Source: Mrakia gelida
Lineage: Eukaryota > Basidiomycota > Tremellomycetes > Cystofilobasidiales > Mrakiaceae
DNA length: 64,000 nucleotides
NCBI GenBank assembly: GCA_024345305.1
Contig: BRON01000003.1
Location: 1,612,001 to 1,676,000, forward strand
Reading direction: 5' to 3'
The notes beneath the pieces were generated by a model. That model worked only from the letters and a program-made list of their open reading frames with translations, had not been told where the DNA came from and did no database searches. Every line of letters starts with the position of its first letter. Position 1 is the stretch's first letter. A program made the translations under genes and the position numbers. Positions 32,067 to 41,847 of the stretch are shown piece after piece.

Positions 32067-34832
32067 ATGCATGCATCTTCATCTCGTCTCAATAGTAGAC
32101 TCTCTTCTCATCGTTCTGTAAGCTCTACAGCTCTCTCGCCTCCTCTCTCTCCTCTCGCTCGCTCGACTGACCCTCCCGCTTTCCCTTCTCGTTCGAGCAG
32201 ATCCCCTCCCATCCCTACCTCCACCAAGCTCCTCCTCCTCCTCCCTCAACCAACCCTTCCTCCTCATCCACGCCCTCCTCCTCCTCAGCCCCTAGCTTCC
32301 CTCGAACACGTGCACCCCCTCCTCCCTCTCGACTCCATCCTCGCAACTCGGACCTGACTGCTGGATCGTCTTCCAACCGAGCTTCCTCGTCGCTCTACGA
32401 AGACCCTCCTCTTCCTCTGCTCCCGAGGAAGAACTCTCATCGACGGATGGGGAAGATCTACCTCCTGGAGGAGCAAGATCCGAAGTTCAACCTTCACGAG
32501 CTCGGTCAACAGCAACAGGTGTCCAGCGGGACGACGACGACGACGGTGGACAGCTCCCTCCCTCCTCCTCCTCGACAGATCGCCGACCCCACTACATCCT
32601 CGCCTCTCACCACGCTTCAGAAATCGATCTCCCTCAAGCTCGCAGCTCCTCCCGCTCCCTCGCCAGCTCCCTCGCCAACGAAGAAGAAGGTCCTCCAGGT
32701 TCTCGAGTTGCTGAGTCCCATGAAGCTCGTGAGGAGGTCAACCAAGACGGGAGGGGTGGTCAAGGTTCTGCAGGAGAAGTTTATTGGGTTGGAGGTGTGC
32801 AGGAATTGCGAGGTAAACCATGCGTATGGGAGTTGTGTGAACACGGCGAGGGTGTGTGCTTGGAGGAGAGGGATCGAGGAGGAGTTTGGTGAGTCGCGTC
32901 GAGGTCGCGCTTGTTGTTGTTCGTTTTGCGAGAGCTCATGCTGACCCTCTCTCGTTCTATCGCTTCCCTCGCAGATGGCATCCGTCTGTTTTTCACTCGA
33001 GCTCAACTCAACTCCACCACCTCTGCCAACGCCGCCCCTCGCCACGTCCACGACCTTCGCCGTCTTCCTCCCATCCTCCCGCTTCGCCTCGTGTCCCGCC
33101 GACGATCCACGGACACGCCCTTCGTCCGAGCTCCTCCCCCTCCTCGACCTCCAACTCCGTACGAGCGAGATCTTCTCTTCCCCATCCCAACCACTCCCAC
33201 CTCCTCCTCCAACAGCGTCCTCATCATCGACAACAACAACTCCCTTCCCGCCGCCTCGACCTTCCTCCCCACTCCTCTCCTCCCGGGATCTTTCTCCCTC
33301 CAACTCCAAGACGCTACCATCCTCCTCCGTCGCCAGCAACTCCAACAAACCCGAAGCACTCTCTCCTCCTACGCTTCGTGCACCTCCCTCAAGACTCGAA
33401 CATCCACCTCTTCTCGACACCGGCGGATCCCAGGATCGTTCCCTCTCGACGCTCGACCGGCCTTCCAGGACACAGGTCTCGCTTCGGTCCTCTCGTCGGG
33501 AGAGTTCACTATCTCCGATCGAAAGAGGAGAAGAGGAAGGAGGACGCCTTGGTCGAGGTCTGATGGAGACGAGGACGAGGAGGACGCCGTCGAACAACAA
33601 CAAGAACGCGTCGAGGAACCGGACGTCGTCTCCGAGGTCGAGAGCTCTTCCCCTTTACCTCGTCCTCTGTCGGCCTCCGGTAGGAGTAGCACCTTCGATA
33701 GGCAGCAACGAGACCTCACGAGGATAGAAGGACGAGCTCTCTTCCCCGCTCCCTCAAGCCAGCTCGCCATCGACGACCGAACCGTCGACGAGTTCGGATC
33801 CCCCTCCTCCCCTTCCCCTCTTCCTCCCATCACCATCACCACTACCCTCCCCACTCACTCTCACTCCACCTTCCTCACCCAATCCCTCTCCCGAGTCAAA
33901 ACCTTCAGCACCAAGTTCAACCCAAGGAGCTCCCTCCTCCTCCTTCATCGATCCACTCCCGCTCCCGCCGCATCGACGTCGCGTCTTCAACCCAAAGGAG
34001 CGACGGAGATGACTTCCCTCGTCGTCGAGCAGATGCTCCTCAGGACGTCGCTTGGAGGTCCTTCGACCGTCGGAGGAGGACAAGTCGGAGGAAAGGCGGG
34101 ACGGGAGAGTCGAGATGAAGGAGAGCTCACGCTCGAGGATCTGGAGCTCGCGATGACTCCCTCCTCTCCCTCCGACGAACACCACCAGACCGAGGAGGTT
34201 GAGGAGAAGAAGGAGGGGGGACTCGACGACTCCCTGGTCGTTTCAGTCCTCGAGGATCTCTCGCCCAAACCTGTCGTCGTTCTCCTTCCTCCACCTGCCG
34301 CTCCCAACGACACCCCAACTTCGTCCACTCCCGCCAACGGATCCAAGTTCATCGTCATCGAACAACAGCTGGAAGCAGAGTACGACGCAACTTGTCTGCT
34401 CTGCTCAGACTACCCTGCTCTTCCTCATGCCCACGCGGAGGAGTCAGGTTCGGGGGGAGAGACGAAGGGGGATCAGAAGGAGCTGAGGGTGAGGAAGTGG
34501 GTTCGGGAGGTGGAGTTGGTGAGTCGTCGCTCGGTTCTTTTGCCACTCCGGCCCTTCTCTTCCCTCTTGATTCTCGCTTCACCTCACTGACCCTTCCCCC
34601 TTTCGCATTTGCTCGTTTTCAGACCCTCACTCAAACCCCAAACCAACCTCTCCAGCACACCTTCCTCGACCTCCCCGACTCCGTCCAACTCGCCACGGAA
34701 CAAGAGGACGTAGAGAGGAGGAGGAGGTTCAAGGTTGAGTTCGAGAGGTACCGGAGGGATTCTCTTCGCAGGGAGGAGAGGGAGGGGAAGTCGAAGTCGA
34801 ACTCGTTCTTCCTTCGGTGGTTGAGGGTGTGA
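32067..34832 (+). CDS. Uncharacterised protein K, disordered with a small Cys-containing segment
   Basis: I do not recognise this gene. The start at 32067 gives MHASSSRLNSRLSSHRS, followed by a phase-0 intron (GTAAGC to GAGCAG). Exon 2 is Pro/Ser-rich, then MGKIYLLEEQDPKFNLHELG. Next come VLQVLELLSPMKLVRRSTK, VVKVLQEKFIGLEVCRNCEV and a Cys cluster (CRNCEVNHAYGSCVNTARVC). After a further intron a very long Ser/Thr/Pro-rich exon runs to about 34517; it includes VVEQMLLRTSLGGPSTVGGG and ends CLLCSDYPALPHAHAEES and VRKWVREVEL. The last exon is TLTQTPNQPLQHTFLDLPDS plus a basic coiled segment to the TAA at 34830-34832. The Cys pairs might bind a metal, but no known finger pattern is complete. Confidence 0.6.
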
Positions 34833-35213
34833 AGTCTCGTCCCGGCCCGGCGCGTCGTCGTGTTTTGTTTCAGTTCGTTCTCGATTTGTTGTTTGTCTGT
34901 CCCTTCTGCTACCGCTCTCATTATCGTCTTTCGTATCACTTCGCTGTTTTGCTCGCTCTTGTTCACTCTTCTCTCGTCACTTCTCGTTTCTCTTTTACGC
35001 TTGCTCTCACGTTTCACGACGCTCTCACGAATCTTGATGAGATCATAGGTTCTTCTAATCAAGCAGAGGAATATGAAAGGGGGAAAGACATAGGGTGGGT
35101 GTATACGAGCATGAGCGAGATAAGAAAACGAGAGCGAGCGAGGAAGAACGAAGGGGGACAAAGTTCGAGAGACGCGTCCAAACCCGAACCGCACCGAACG
35201 AGAACGAGTATTA
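34833..35213. other. Intergenic between convergent genes
   Basis: This 381-base stretch holds the 3' UTRs of gene K and the M50B-like gene. The part after gene K is T-rich, as expected of a 3' UTR. Nothing else is seen. Confidence 0.5.
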
Positions 35214-37082
35214 CTAGGTAGGTAAGAACCCCTTCGCCCTCTCGTACACTTCCTCGGGTGATCTCTGCATCGATCAAACAACAAAAGCCCAAACAGGTCA
35301 GCGAGCGAAGAAAGGTCGAAACGAGACGCGACTGACTTTGAACAACGCGATCCCTCCGATGACGGACGCTGCAAGAACGAGGATCGCCCAGCAGAAGAAC
35401 CAGAGGGCCCAGACTGAGACAAGAAGGGGTGAAGATAGTCAGGTTTGAGGAGCGAGGGGAGGGACGAAGGAAAGGAAAGCGACGAAAACCAACAAGACGT
35501 CGAACCGCCGATGAGCTCCTCCATTTGGGAGCAGTCGCTTGGGTTCTGTCGACAGCGAAACAAGGGGTTCAGAGACGGTTCGAAAAGGTGGAGGGGTGAA
35601 GAAGCTAGTGACCGACCTGCTTATCGAAGAATCGCTCGTCCGAGACGTCCCACACGACGTAGAAGAGGTTGAGGACGCCAACCCAGAGGACTGCAGCAAA
35701 GAGGAAGGTCAGAGCCGTGAGAGATGGGTTGGAAGAGTGTGGGAAAAGACACACTGAAGTAACGAAGAGCCTGAGGGGGAAGATGAAGAGAGGGAGGTCA
35801 GGTTCGATTCGAAAGCGATCGACGGGTCGAAAACGGAGGAGAGGGAGAGAGACTTACCTCGCCGTGGTCTCCCCACCAGAGTCCGATCATGAGCCCTTCC
35901 TGATGAGCCGAGGGGAACCCTGGAGTCAGCTTAGCCAGCGGACTTGAGAGAAGGGAAGAGGGAACGCGTACAGTGCAGAGAATCGACAAGATCGGGATCC
36001 AGTGATCCACCATGGAGAGAGGAGCGAGCAGTCCGAGACCCACGAAGAAGGAAGCGATCTTACTTGCTGTTATGTCGAACCCACAGAGCTGATATTCGAA
36101 CGCTGCAGCAGTCAGCTCTTCGAAGAACGAGGGGAGAGAAAGCGAAGTCGAAGTCGCAACGCACGATCAGCGCTCCTCCCAACAGCTCCGAGCCCGTGTA
36201 ACCTGCGCAGAGAGTAATGAGAGCCTTCATCGACCAGTAGTCCTGAGTGATGGTTTCGCGACGGACTCCGGGGTTGGTGAGAGATCGAGGCTCGACGCGG
36301 AGGAGGTGGGAGAATTGGACTCGACCGCCCGAGTTGGGGTCCTGAGAAACGAACGACGCGTCAGGGTCAGCTCGTGAGTGATGTGGAGAAGAAGGAAGGT
36401 GAAGCTCTGAGTGCTCACTATGCATACACTGACGAAGAAGATATGGGCGAGGGAGGAAGGACGTCAGCTTCATCGAGTGGGTCGTCAAACTCGAACGCTC
36501 TTCGCTCCTTCAAGTCGACGAACTCACCACTCGACCTCTCCCCCGCATAACACTCCCACGATGAGATGACACAGCTCGTGGAATCCGACGACTAGGAGCT
36601 TGAACGAAGCTATCACATCCCTGTCGATCGGAAGGAGAGAAGGTTGAAGCAGAATCAGCTTCAGCTTTTCGTCTCACCGCGTTCAGAGTTTTTCGTTTTG
36701 GGACGAACCTGATGACTGGTATATGCCAGAACAGGAAGGCGAAGACGAAGAAGATACATATGGCGACGATCGAGTAAGTCTGGAGGGAAAGGGTGGAAGG
36801 AGGTGAGCTCTTCCAAACTCCCGAGCTCACCCAACCCTTTTCATCGCATCGAGTTGCGTTCCTCCTTCGACCATCACTGCTTCAACTCACGTTTCGCTGA
36901 TTTGGAACAATCCTCTGGTTCGTCCGTTTCGAAAGTTCATGCAAAGACGAGTCGACGAGCTCTTTGGCGGTGTGGAGGAAGGAGGAGGAGGAAGAAAGGG
37001 ACGGCGAGAGGGGAGGGGCGATGGGGGGCGAGGAGGAAGAGAGCAAAGATGGGAAAGAGTCGCTGTAGAAAGGAGGAGGCAT
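35214..37082 (-). CDS. M50B-like integral membrane metalloprotease
   Basis: This looks like a fungal member of the peptidase M50B-like family (site-2-protease fold). It starts at 37082 (MPPPFYSDSFPSLLS). Exon 2 holds a membrane segment, TYSIVAICIFFVFAFLFWHI. The next exon has DVIASFKLLVVGFHELCHLI, containing the zinc motif HELCH (HExxH), followed by VGVLCGGEVEW. Then come PNSGGRVQF, the family signature LCAGYTGSELLGGALIV, and further membrane segments (KIASFFVGLGLLAPLSMV, HWIPILSILCT, VLWVGVLNLFYVVWDVSDER, VWALWFFCWAILVLAASVIG). It ends RSPEEVYERAKGFLPT with TAG at 35214-35216. At least eight introns split it. Intramembrane proteolysis is inferred from the motif; the substrate is unknown. Confidence 0.75.
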
Positions 37083-37908
37083 CTTTGAAGACGAAGGGGC
37101 TGGAAGTGGGACGTCTTTGAGGAAGGAAGGAAGGGAGGGAAGGTGGGTGTTGGAGATTCTCGCTCAACGGCGGGGGAGAGAGGAGTGAACGTTTCAGGTT
37201 CGCAGGGGGCGTGGGCGGAGTGACGCTCGACTCGAAGGAAGATCTGAAGGCAGATATCTCGAATCGATATCTGCTGAGATAGACCTACGAGCCTCGCCTC
37301 AGCGAAGGAGAAAAAGGACCCGAAGACGAGCAAAAGGGAAGGGAGAAGCTGGATGGTTGGATTTGTGACTGAAGGTCGAGCTCACCGCTTCGCTTTCTCC
37401 CTTCTTCCTCCCTTCTTTCTTGATGCGAGACTCGGCTCCGAGAAATGCATCAAGAACCATGCTCACTCAGCTCAAGACAGCGTTTTCGAGCAAAGCTGAG
37501 AAGGAGTGAGCATGAGAGTTGGCTGAGTCGACGGTCATCTCGTCGCGTCGTCCAGCAGCGCGCTCTTCTTCTCGCGCTTTTCCCTCTTCAGACTGTTATC
37601 ATTTCCATCTACCAGCCCGCAGCTTCCTTCTCTAGGCGTTTTTCCGGTCCATCATCGAGCTCGCTGATATCTGACGGCAAAATGAACGTGAAGTTTCGTT
37701 TGTCTCGCATGGCCGGTTCGCCTTTTTCTCGGCGCCGTTCTCCTTCCTTTCGAACCGGCCGCCCATACACTCTTCATCCGGTAAAGCATCGCATCTCTTC
37801 TTCTCAACTACAAAAGAGAAGAAGGAAGTCAGCACTCGAGTCTTCCTTCAACCGCCTTTCGCCTCCACTTCAACCGTTCTTCCACCCTTCGCAACTGAAC
37901 TTCAAGCC
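37083..37908. promoter_or_regulatory. Divergent promoter of the M50B-like gene and the HpcH aldolase
   Basis: This 826-base stretch lies between head-to-head starts. It contains an inverted ATCGATATCTGC/GCAGATATC-type repeat near 37254-37272 (GCAGATATCTCGAATCGATATCTGC), a near-perfect palindrome that could bind a dimeric regulator. No gene is supported. Confidence 0.45.
37251..37275. repeat. Inverted repeat in intergenic region
   Basis: The arms GGCAGATATCTCG and CGATATCTGCTG are complementary over GCAGATATC / GATATCTGC, with a short AT-containing spacer. It is not followed by a T-run, so a terminator is unlikely; an operator-like site is possible. Confidence 0.45.
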
Positions 37909-39445
37909 ATGGATATCTCTCAGTACGCCGCTCTTCACCCTCGACAGGTAAGCTATGCACATCCTTCGACTCGGTGGTCTCTCAGAGACTGAGTTTTCGC
38001 ACCCTTCTTCTGTACATAGCCCGCGAACCTCAAGGCTCTTCTCCGCGACGCTCAAGAGCAGAAACAACCTCTTTTGGGGATGTTCTCTGGGATCGATAGC
38101 ACTCATGTCGCCAAGTTGGTGAGTGCAGAGCCTCTTCTTTCCTCAGCTCAATGCTGACTTTCCCTCGTCGTTTTTAGATCGCCAACGTCGGCTTCGATGG
38201 TGAGTAAGGACGAGAGGTCGACGCGCGTCCAAAACGTTGGCGCTGACTTTGCTCTCTCTTCCAGTCGTCGCTATCGATGGAGAGCATACTCCTTACGGAC
38301 CCGCCAAGATCGCAGAGCTCGTCTACATCTGGAACTTTGGATCTCAGCAGAAGGTTCGCCGTCGTCCACCCACTCGAGTCGTTTGTCGAGCTGAGCTGAT
38401 CTCTCGTTCTCCTTTTCCAGACCATCCCCATCGTTCGAGACCCTCATCTCTAGAGCGAGCTTCTCCCTTACGCCATCGACGCTGGAGCAGGTGGGATCAT
38501 CCTTCCCCACACCGTGACCGCCGAGCAGGCTAGGGAACTCGTCGCTGCTTGCAAGTCAGTCCGACTGATTCCTTTCGCGCTCGACGCGTCGAGATCTTCG
38601 CTGACCTCTGTCTCTTTCTTCTTCAGCTTCCCTGCAAAGGATCAGAAGGGCCACCGATCCTTCCCTCCTCTCGCACTCATGCCTCCTTACCACCACGCGA
38701 CTCCCGAAGGGATGACGATGCTTCAGTACCTCAACAACAACATCGCACCAATTGTCCAGGTCGAGTCCGTCAAGGGAATCGACAACCTCGAGGAGATTCT
38801 CTCTGTCCCAGGCGTGGGAGCGGTCATGGTAGGGTGGGGTGATCTCAGAATCGATATGTGAGTATGTTTCGAGTAGCTGAACCGCCGATGAGGTCGATTT
38901 TTCCGCGTCGCGTCGTCTTCTCGCCTTGCTCTTCCTTTCGAACGATCACTGACTGAGTCTTTCCGTTCTGAGCTCGCAGGGGAACCGGAGGAATTGGACC
39001 CGCTTACATGGACATTTGGAGCGACAATTGGTTCGTCGAGATGATGGAGAAAGTCAAGGAAGTCACGACGCGACTCAAGGTTCGTCGCTTCCCTCTGTCC
39101 CTTTAATCTTTCCTCTACCTCTGCCAAACCCGACCTAACCGTCTCTCCTCTTTCTCGATCGCAGGTCCCTCTCGTCATGGTCCCTTCCTTCAACCCCGCC
39201 GAGCTTCCTCGAACTCTCGATCTTGACCCTGCCGTTCGTCTTCTTATTTTCCTCCTTTCTCTCCCTCGACAACACGCTGACCTACCTTTCTCCGTTCTCG
39301 TTCGCTAGCTCATCTGGACCTCCGTCGACGGATTCACTCTGGTCCAAGGAATGGCCGCTGCTCTTCAAAGGCGGGCGTCGAGGCTTACCAGGAGGCGAAG
39401 AAGGGCAAACAGATCAACGGAGTCGTCCCGAACGGAGAAGCTTGA
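37909..39445 (+). pseudogene. HpcH/HpaI-type class II aldolase, broken
   Basis: The family cleaves 2-keto-3-deoxy acids to pyruvate and an aldehyde. Exons: 37909-37947, 38021-38118, 38178-38199, 38265-38353, 38421-about 38554, 38627-38857 and three more. All junctions checked are in phase. Family motifs: LLGMFSGIDSTHVAKL, VVAIDGEHTPYGPAKIAELV, PIVRDP (Arg), AIDAGAGGIILPH, APIVQVESVKGIDNLEEIL, VGWGDLRIDMGTGGIGPAYM and PLVMVPSFNPAELPR. Two lesions break it. An in-frame TAG at 38451-38453 sits between RDPHL and SELLPYAIDAGAGG. A one-base frameshift at about 39361-39371 separates GFTLVQGMAAAL from AGVEAYQEAKKGKQINGVVP, whose frame then ends NGEA-stop at 39443-39445. Without these it would be a full-length aldolase of about 280-300 residues. 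Sequencing error at both sites is the alternative. Confidence 0.82.
38451..38453 (+). other. In-frame TAG in HpcH aldolase
   Basis: The frame is fixed by TIPIVRDPHL before and SELLPYAIDAGAGG after, in one exon with no splice signal between. TGG to TAG or CAG to TAG would each explain it by one transition. Confidence 0.85.
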
Positions 39446-39639
39446 ACTCTACTCCCTTCTTCAGCCATCCTTGCTGGATATCTCGATAACCATGCCCAGT
39501 TGATTCTTTCCTCGTCGCAAAAGAAGAAGGGAGACGACAAAAGGAACGACGCGTCTTCCAATCCTAAGCCGAGGCTCTCCTCTCCCACTCTCCCGAGTCG
39601 CACGAGGGATTTAACTCTATGAATAGGCACGGAAAGTAT

Positions 39640-41430
39640 CTACGCACCCTGCGAAACCGTCAAAGCCTGATCGATATCCCTGATCAAATCATCAACGTCC
39701 TCGATACCAACCGACATTCGAATAAGGTCGGGCGTGATCCCCAGTCGAAGACGCTCAGCCTCAGGGATTTGGTGATGAGACATCTGGGCTGCGACCTCTG
39801 CGAGAGACTCGACACCTCCCAACGACTCGGCGAGAGCGAAGAGCTTGCTCGCGAGGAGGAACTTTCCAGCTGTTGGATGCGAGCGCGAGACGAAGGTAAG
39901 AGAACAGTGGGTCAGTTTGACCCTCGAACGAAGACGAGGAAAAGACGAAGAACGAACCAGCCTCAGCTCCTCCCTTGATCCTGAACGAAACAACTCCACC
40001 GAACGGGACTCCTCCCTCCTCCTCCTCGCTCCACTTGATCCGCTTGAGATCCTTCAGGACCTGAGGCGAGAGAGAGGCCTTGACCGTCTCGTGCTGAGGG
40101 TGAGTGGCGAGTCCCGGGTAGGTTGATTTCTCGACGGAGGGGTGAGTGGAAAGGAATCGAGCGATGGCCAAAGCGTTGAGTCCATGCTGAAGAGCTCGAA
40201 CGGAGAGAGTTTTGAGGCCTCGAAGGGTGAGGTAGCAGTCGAAAGGGGAAGGGACGTATCCTCTTCGGGAAGCGAAGGTCGTCGTTAGTGCTTGAGATGG
40301 AGGACAAGAGCGAGAGCGACGCGTCGATGGAAGAAGGAGAGGCGACGAACCCTGAGACCTGCAGCTGTTTCAGCTTCGCGAAGACGCCGTCAAGACCCTT
40401 CTTGACGATGAGAGCTCCCATGAGGACGTCGGAGTGACCGTTGATGTACTTGGTGACCGAATGAAGGACGATATCGACGCCTTGGGAGATGGGGTTGGTG
40501 AAGTAAGGAGGCGCGAAGGTCGAGTCGATAAGGACGAGAGGTTTTGAGGGGTGGGATTTGGCGATCCGAACGAGACGAGGGACGGACACGATTCGGAGAG
40601 TTGGGTTGGTAGGGCTTTCGATCCAGATCAACTGAAGAAGGGGAGAAGAGAAGGAGAATGAGGGAGATCAGACCGAGCTCAGTCGAGAGATCTACAACGT
40701 CGTCGCCTTCTCCTCTCTGCAACACCGTCAAGACACAGTGAAACGAAGAGTGTGGCATCATACCTTCGTGTTCTCCTTGATAGAATCGTAGATCTCCTGA
40801 TCAGTGGACTCGACGAGGTCGAGAAAGGTCGATTGCAGAAGCTGATTCTCCGACGCGATCTTCAGCACGTAGTCCGACGTTCCCGAGTATCTACGAACGA
40901 GAGTTCAGACCCGGAAGGGAGGTTCAGCCTTTGGGTATAGCTCGAAGCGAGGAGGAAAAGGAAGGGGGAGCACTGACACGTCCTCCATCAACAAAACGTG
41001 AGCACCACTCCCGAGCGCCTGAATCGCAGCGGCGGTTGCTGCTGAACCTGAGGAGTAACACAGAGCAGGTTGACCATCCTCGAGGGATCCGAGGACCTCC
41101 TCGAGCTGTTTCCTGTTGGGGTTCTGGTCTCGCGAGTACTGGAAGAGAGGAAGAGGGTCAGACCTCGAAGGATGGCGGCGGTTCTTTCGAAGCGAGCGAG
41201 CTCACCTCGTACTGATCTAGACGACGAAGGAAGCGAGTCAGTGGCTAGCTAGGGATGAGCAGATACAGTGGAAGAGGCTCACTAGGCTTCGTGACACTCT
41301 TGTAGGCGAAGGTGGACGAGAGACAGAGAGGAGCCACAACAGCGCCCGTTTGAGCGTCCGGCTCGCAATGGATCGTCTTGGTCGAGAAGGCGAGAGGGAC
41401 GGACGGCTCCGTTGTTTCCGTGGAGGACAT
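39640..41430 (-). CDS. CYS3: Cystathionine gamma-lyase (Cys/Met metabolism PLP enzyme)
   Basis: This PLP enzyme of transsulfuration cleaves cystathionine to cysteine. It starts at 41430 (MSSTETTEPSVPLAFSTKTI). Motifs: VVAPLCLSSTFAYKSVTKP, NQYEYSRDQNPNRKQLEEVL, GQPALCYSSGSAATAAAIQA, LIWIESPTNPTLRIVSVPRL, VLIDSTFAPPYF (Asp contacts the PLP ring), HSVTKYINGHSDVLMGAL (Schiff-base Lys), VPSPFDCYLTLRGLKTLSVR, SLGGVESLAEVAAQMSHHQI and LIRMSVGIEDVDDLIRDIDQ. The order and spacing fit Cys3-like proteins best; cystathionine gamma-synthase or beta-lyase cannot be fully excluded. An 11-base microexon (encoding NQYE with the split codon, near 41211-41221) lies between two introns. It is tail-to-tail with the broken aldolase and head-to-head with the PCI gene. 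Confidence 0.88.
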
Positions 41431-41847
41431 GGCTCGTAGGGGTAGGCGTAGGGGAAGATGCGGGAGGAGCGAGGAGGTTGGCGATGTGGTTAGAGAAGGA
41501 GAAGAGAAGGCCTGGGCTGAATAGTCAACGAGCGCTTCTTCAAATGGCACGCTAAGAGACGCGTCGAAATTTCGATCCTTCTAGCGTATTCTGTCGGTAC
41601 CGTGGATTTGATGGGCTCGGCATCTATTTTCAGCTCTGAGACCTGAAAAAAGCTGGGAGAGGAGGCAGAAGGAGGGAAAGGTGAGCTCGATCCAAAAGCG
41701 AAGCTCACCTGTTCCTCCTTCCCTTCCTCTCCAACTCCCTCAGCACCCTCGTCCGACTTACCCAACCTTCCTTCTTCCCCTCCGTGCCTTCTCCATCTTC
41801 GTTCGCCACCTCCCATCGAGAGCCTCTCCGTCTTTCCACGCCCTCCG
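41431..41847. promoter_or_regulatory. Divergent promoter of CYS3 and the PCI gene
   Basis: This 417-base stretch lies between head-to-head starts. It holds an ACGCGT site near 41560 and a CT-rich leader before the PCI gene. No gene-specific site can be claimed. Confidence 0.4.
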
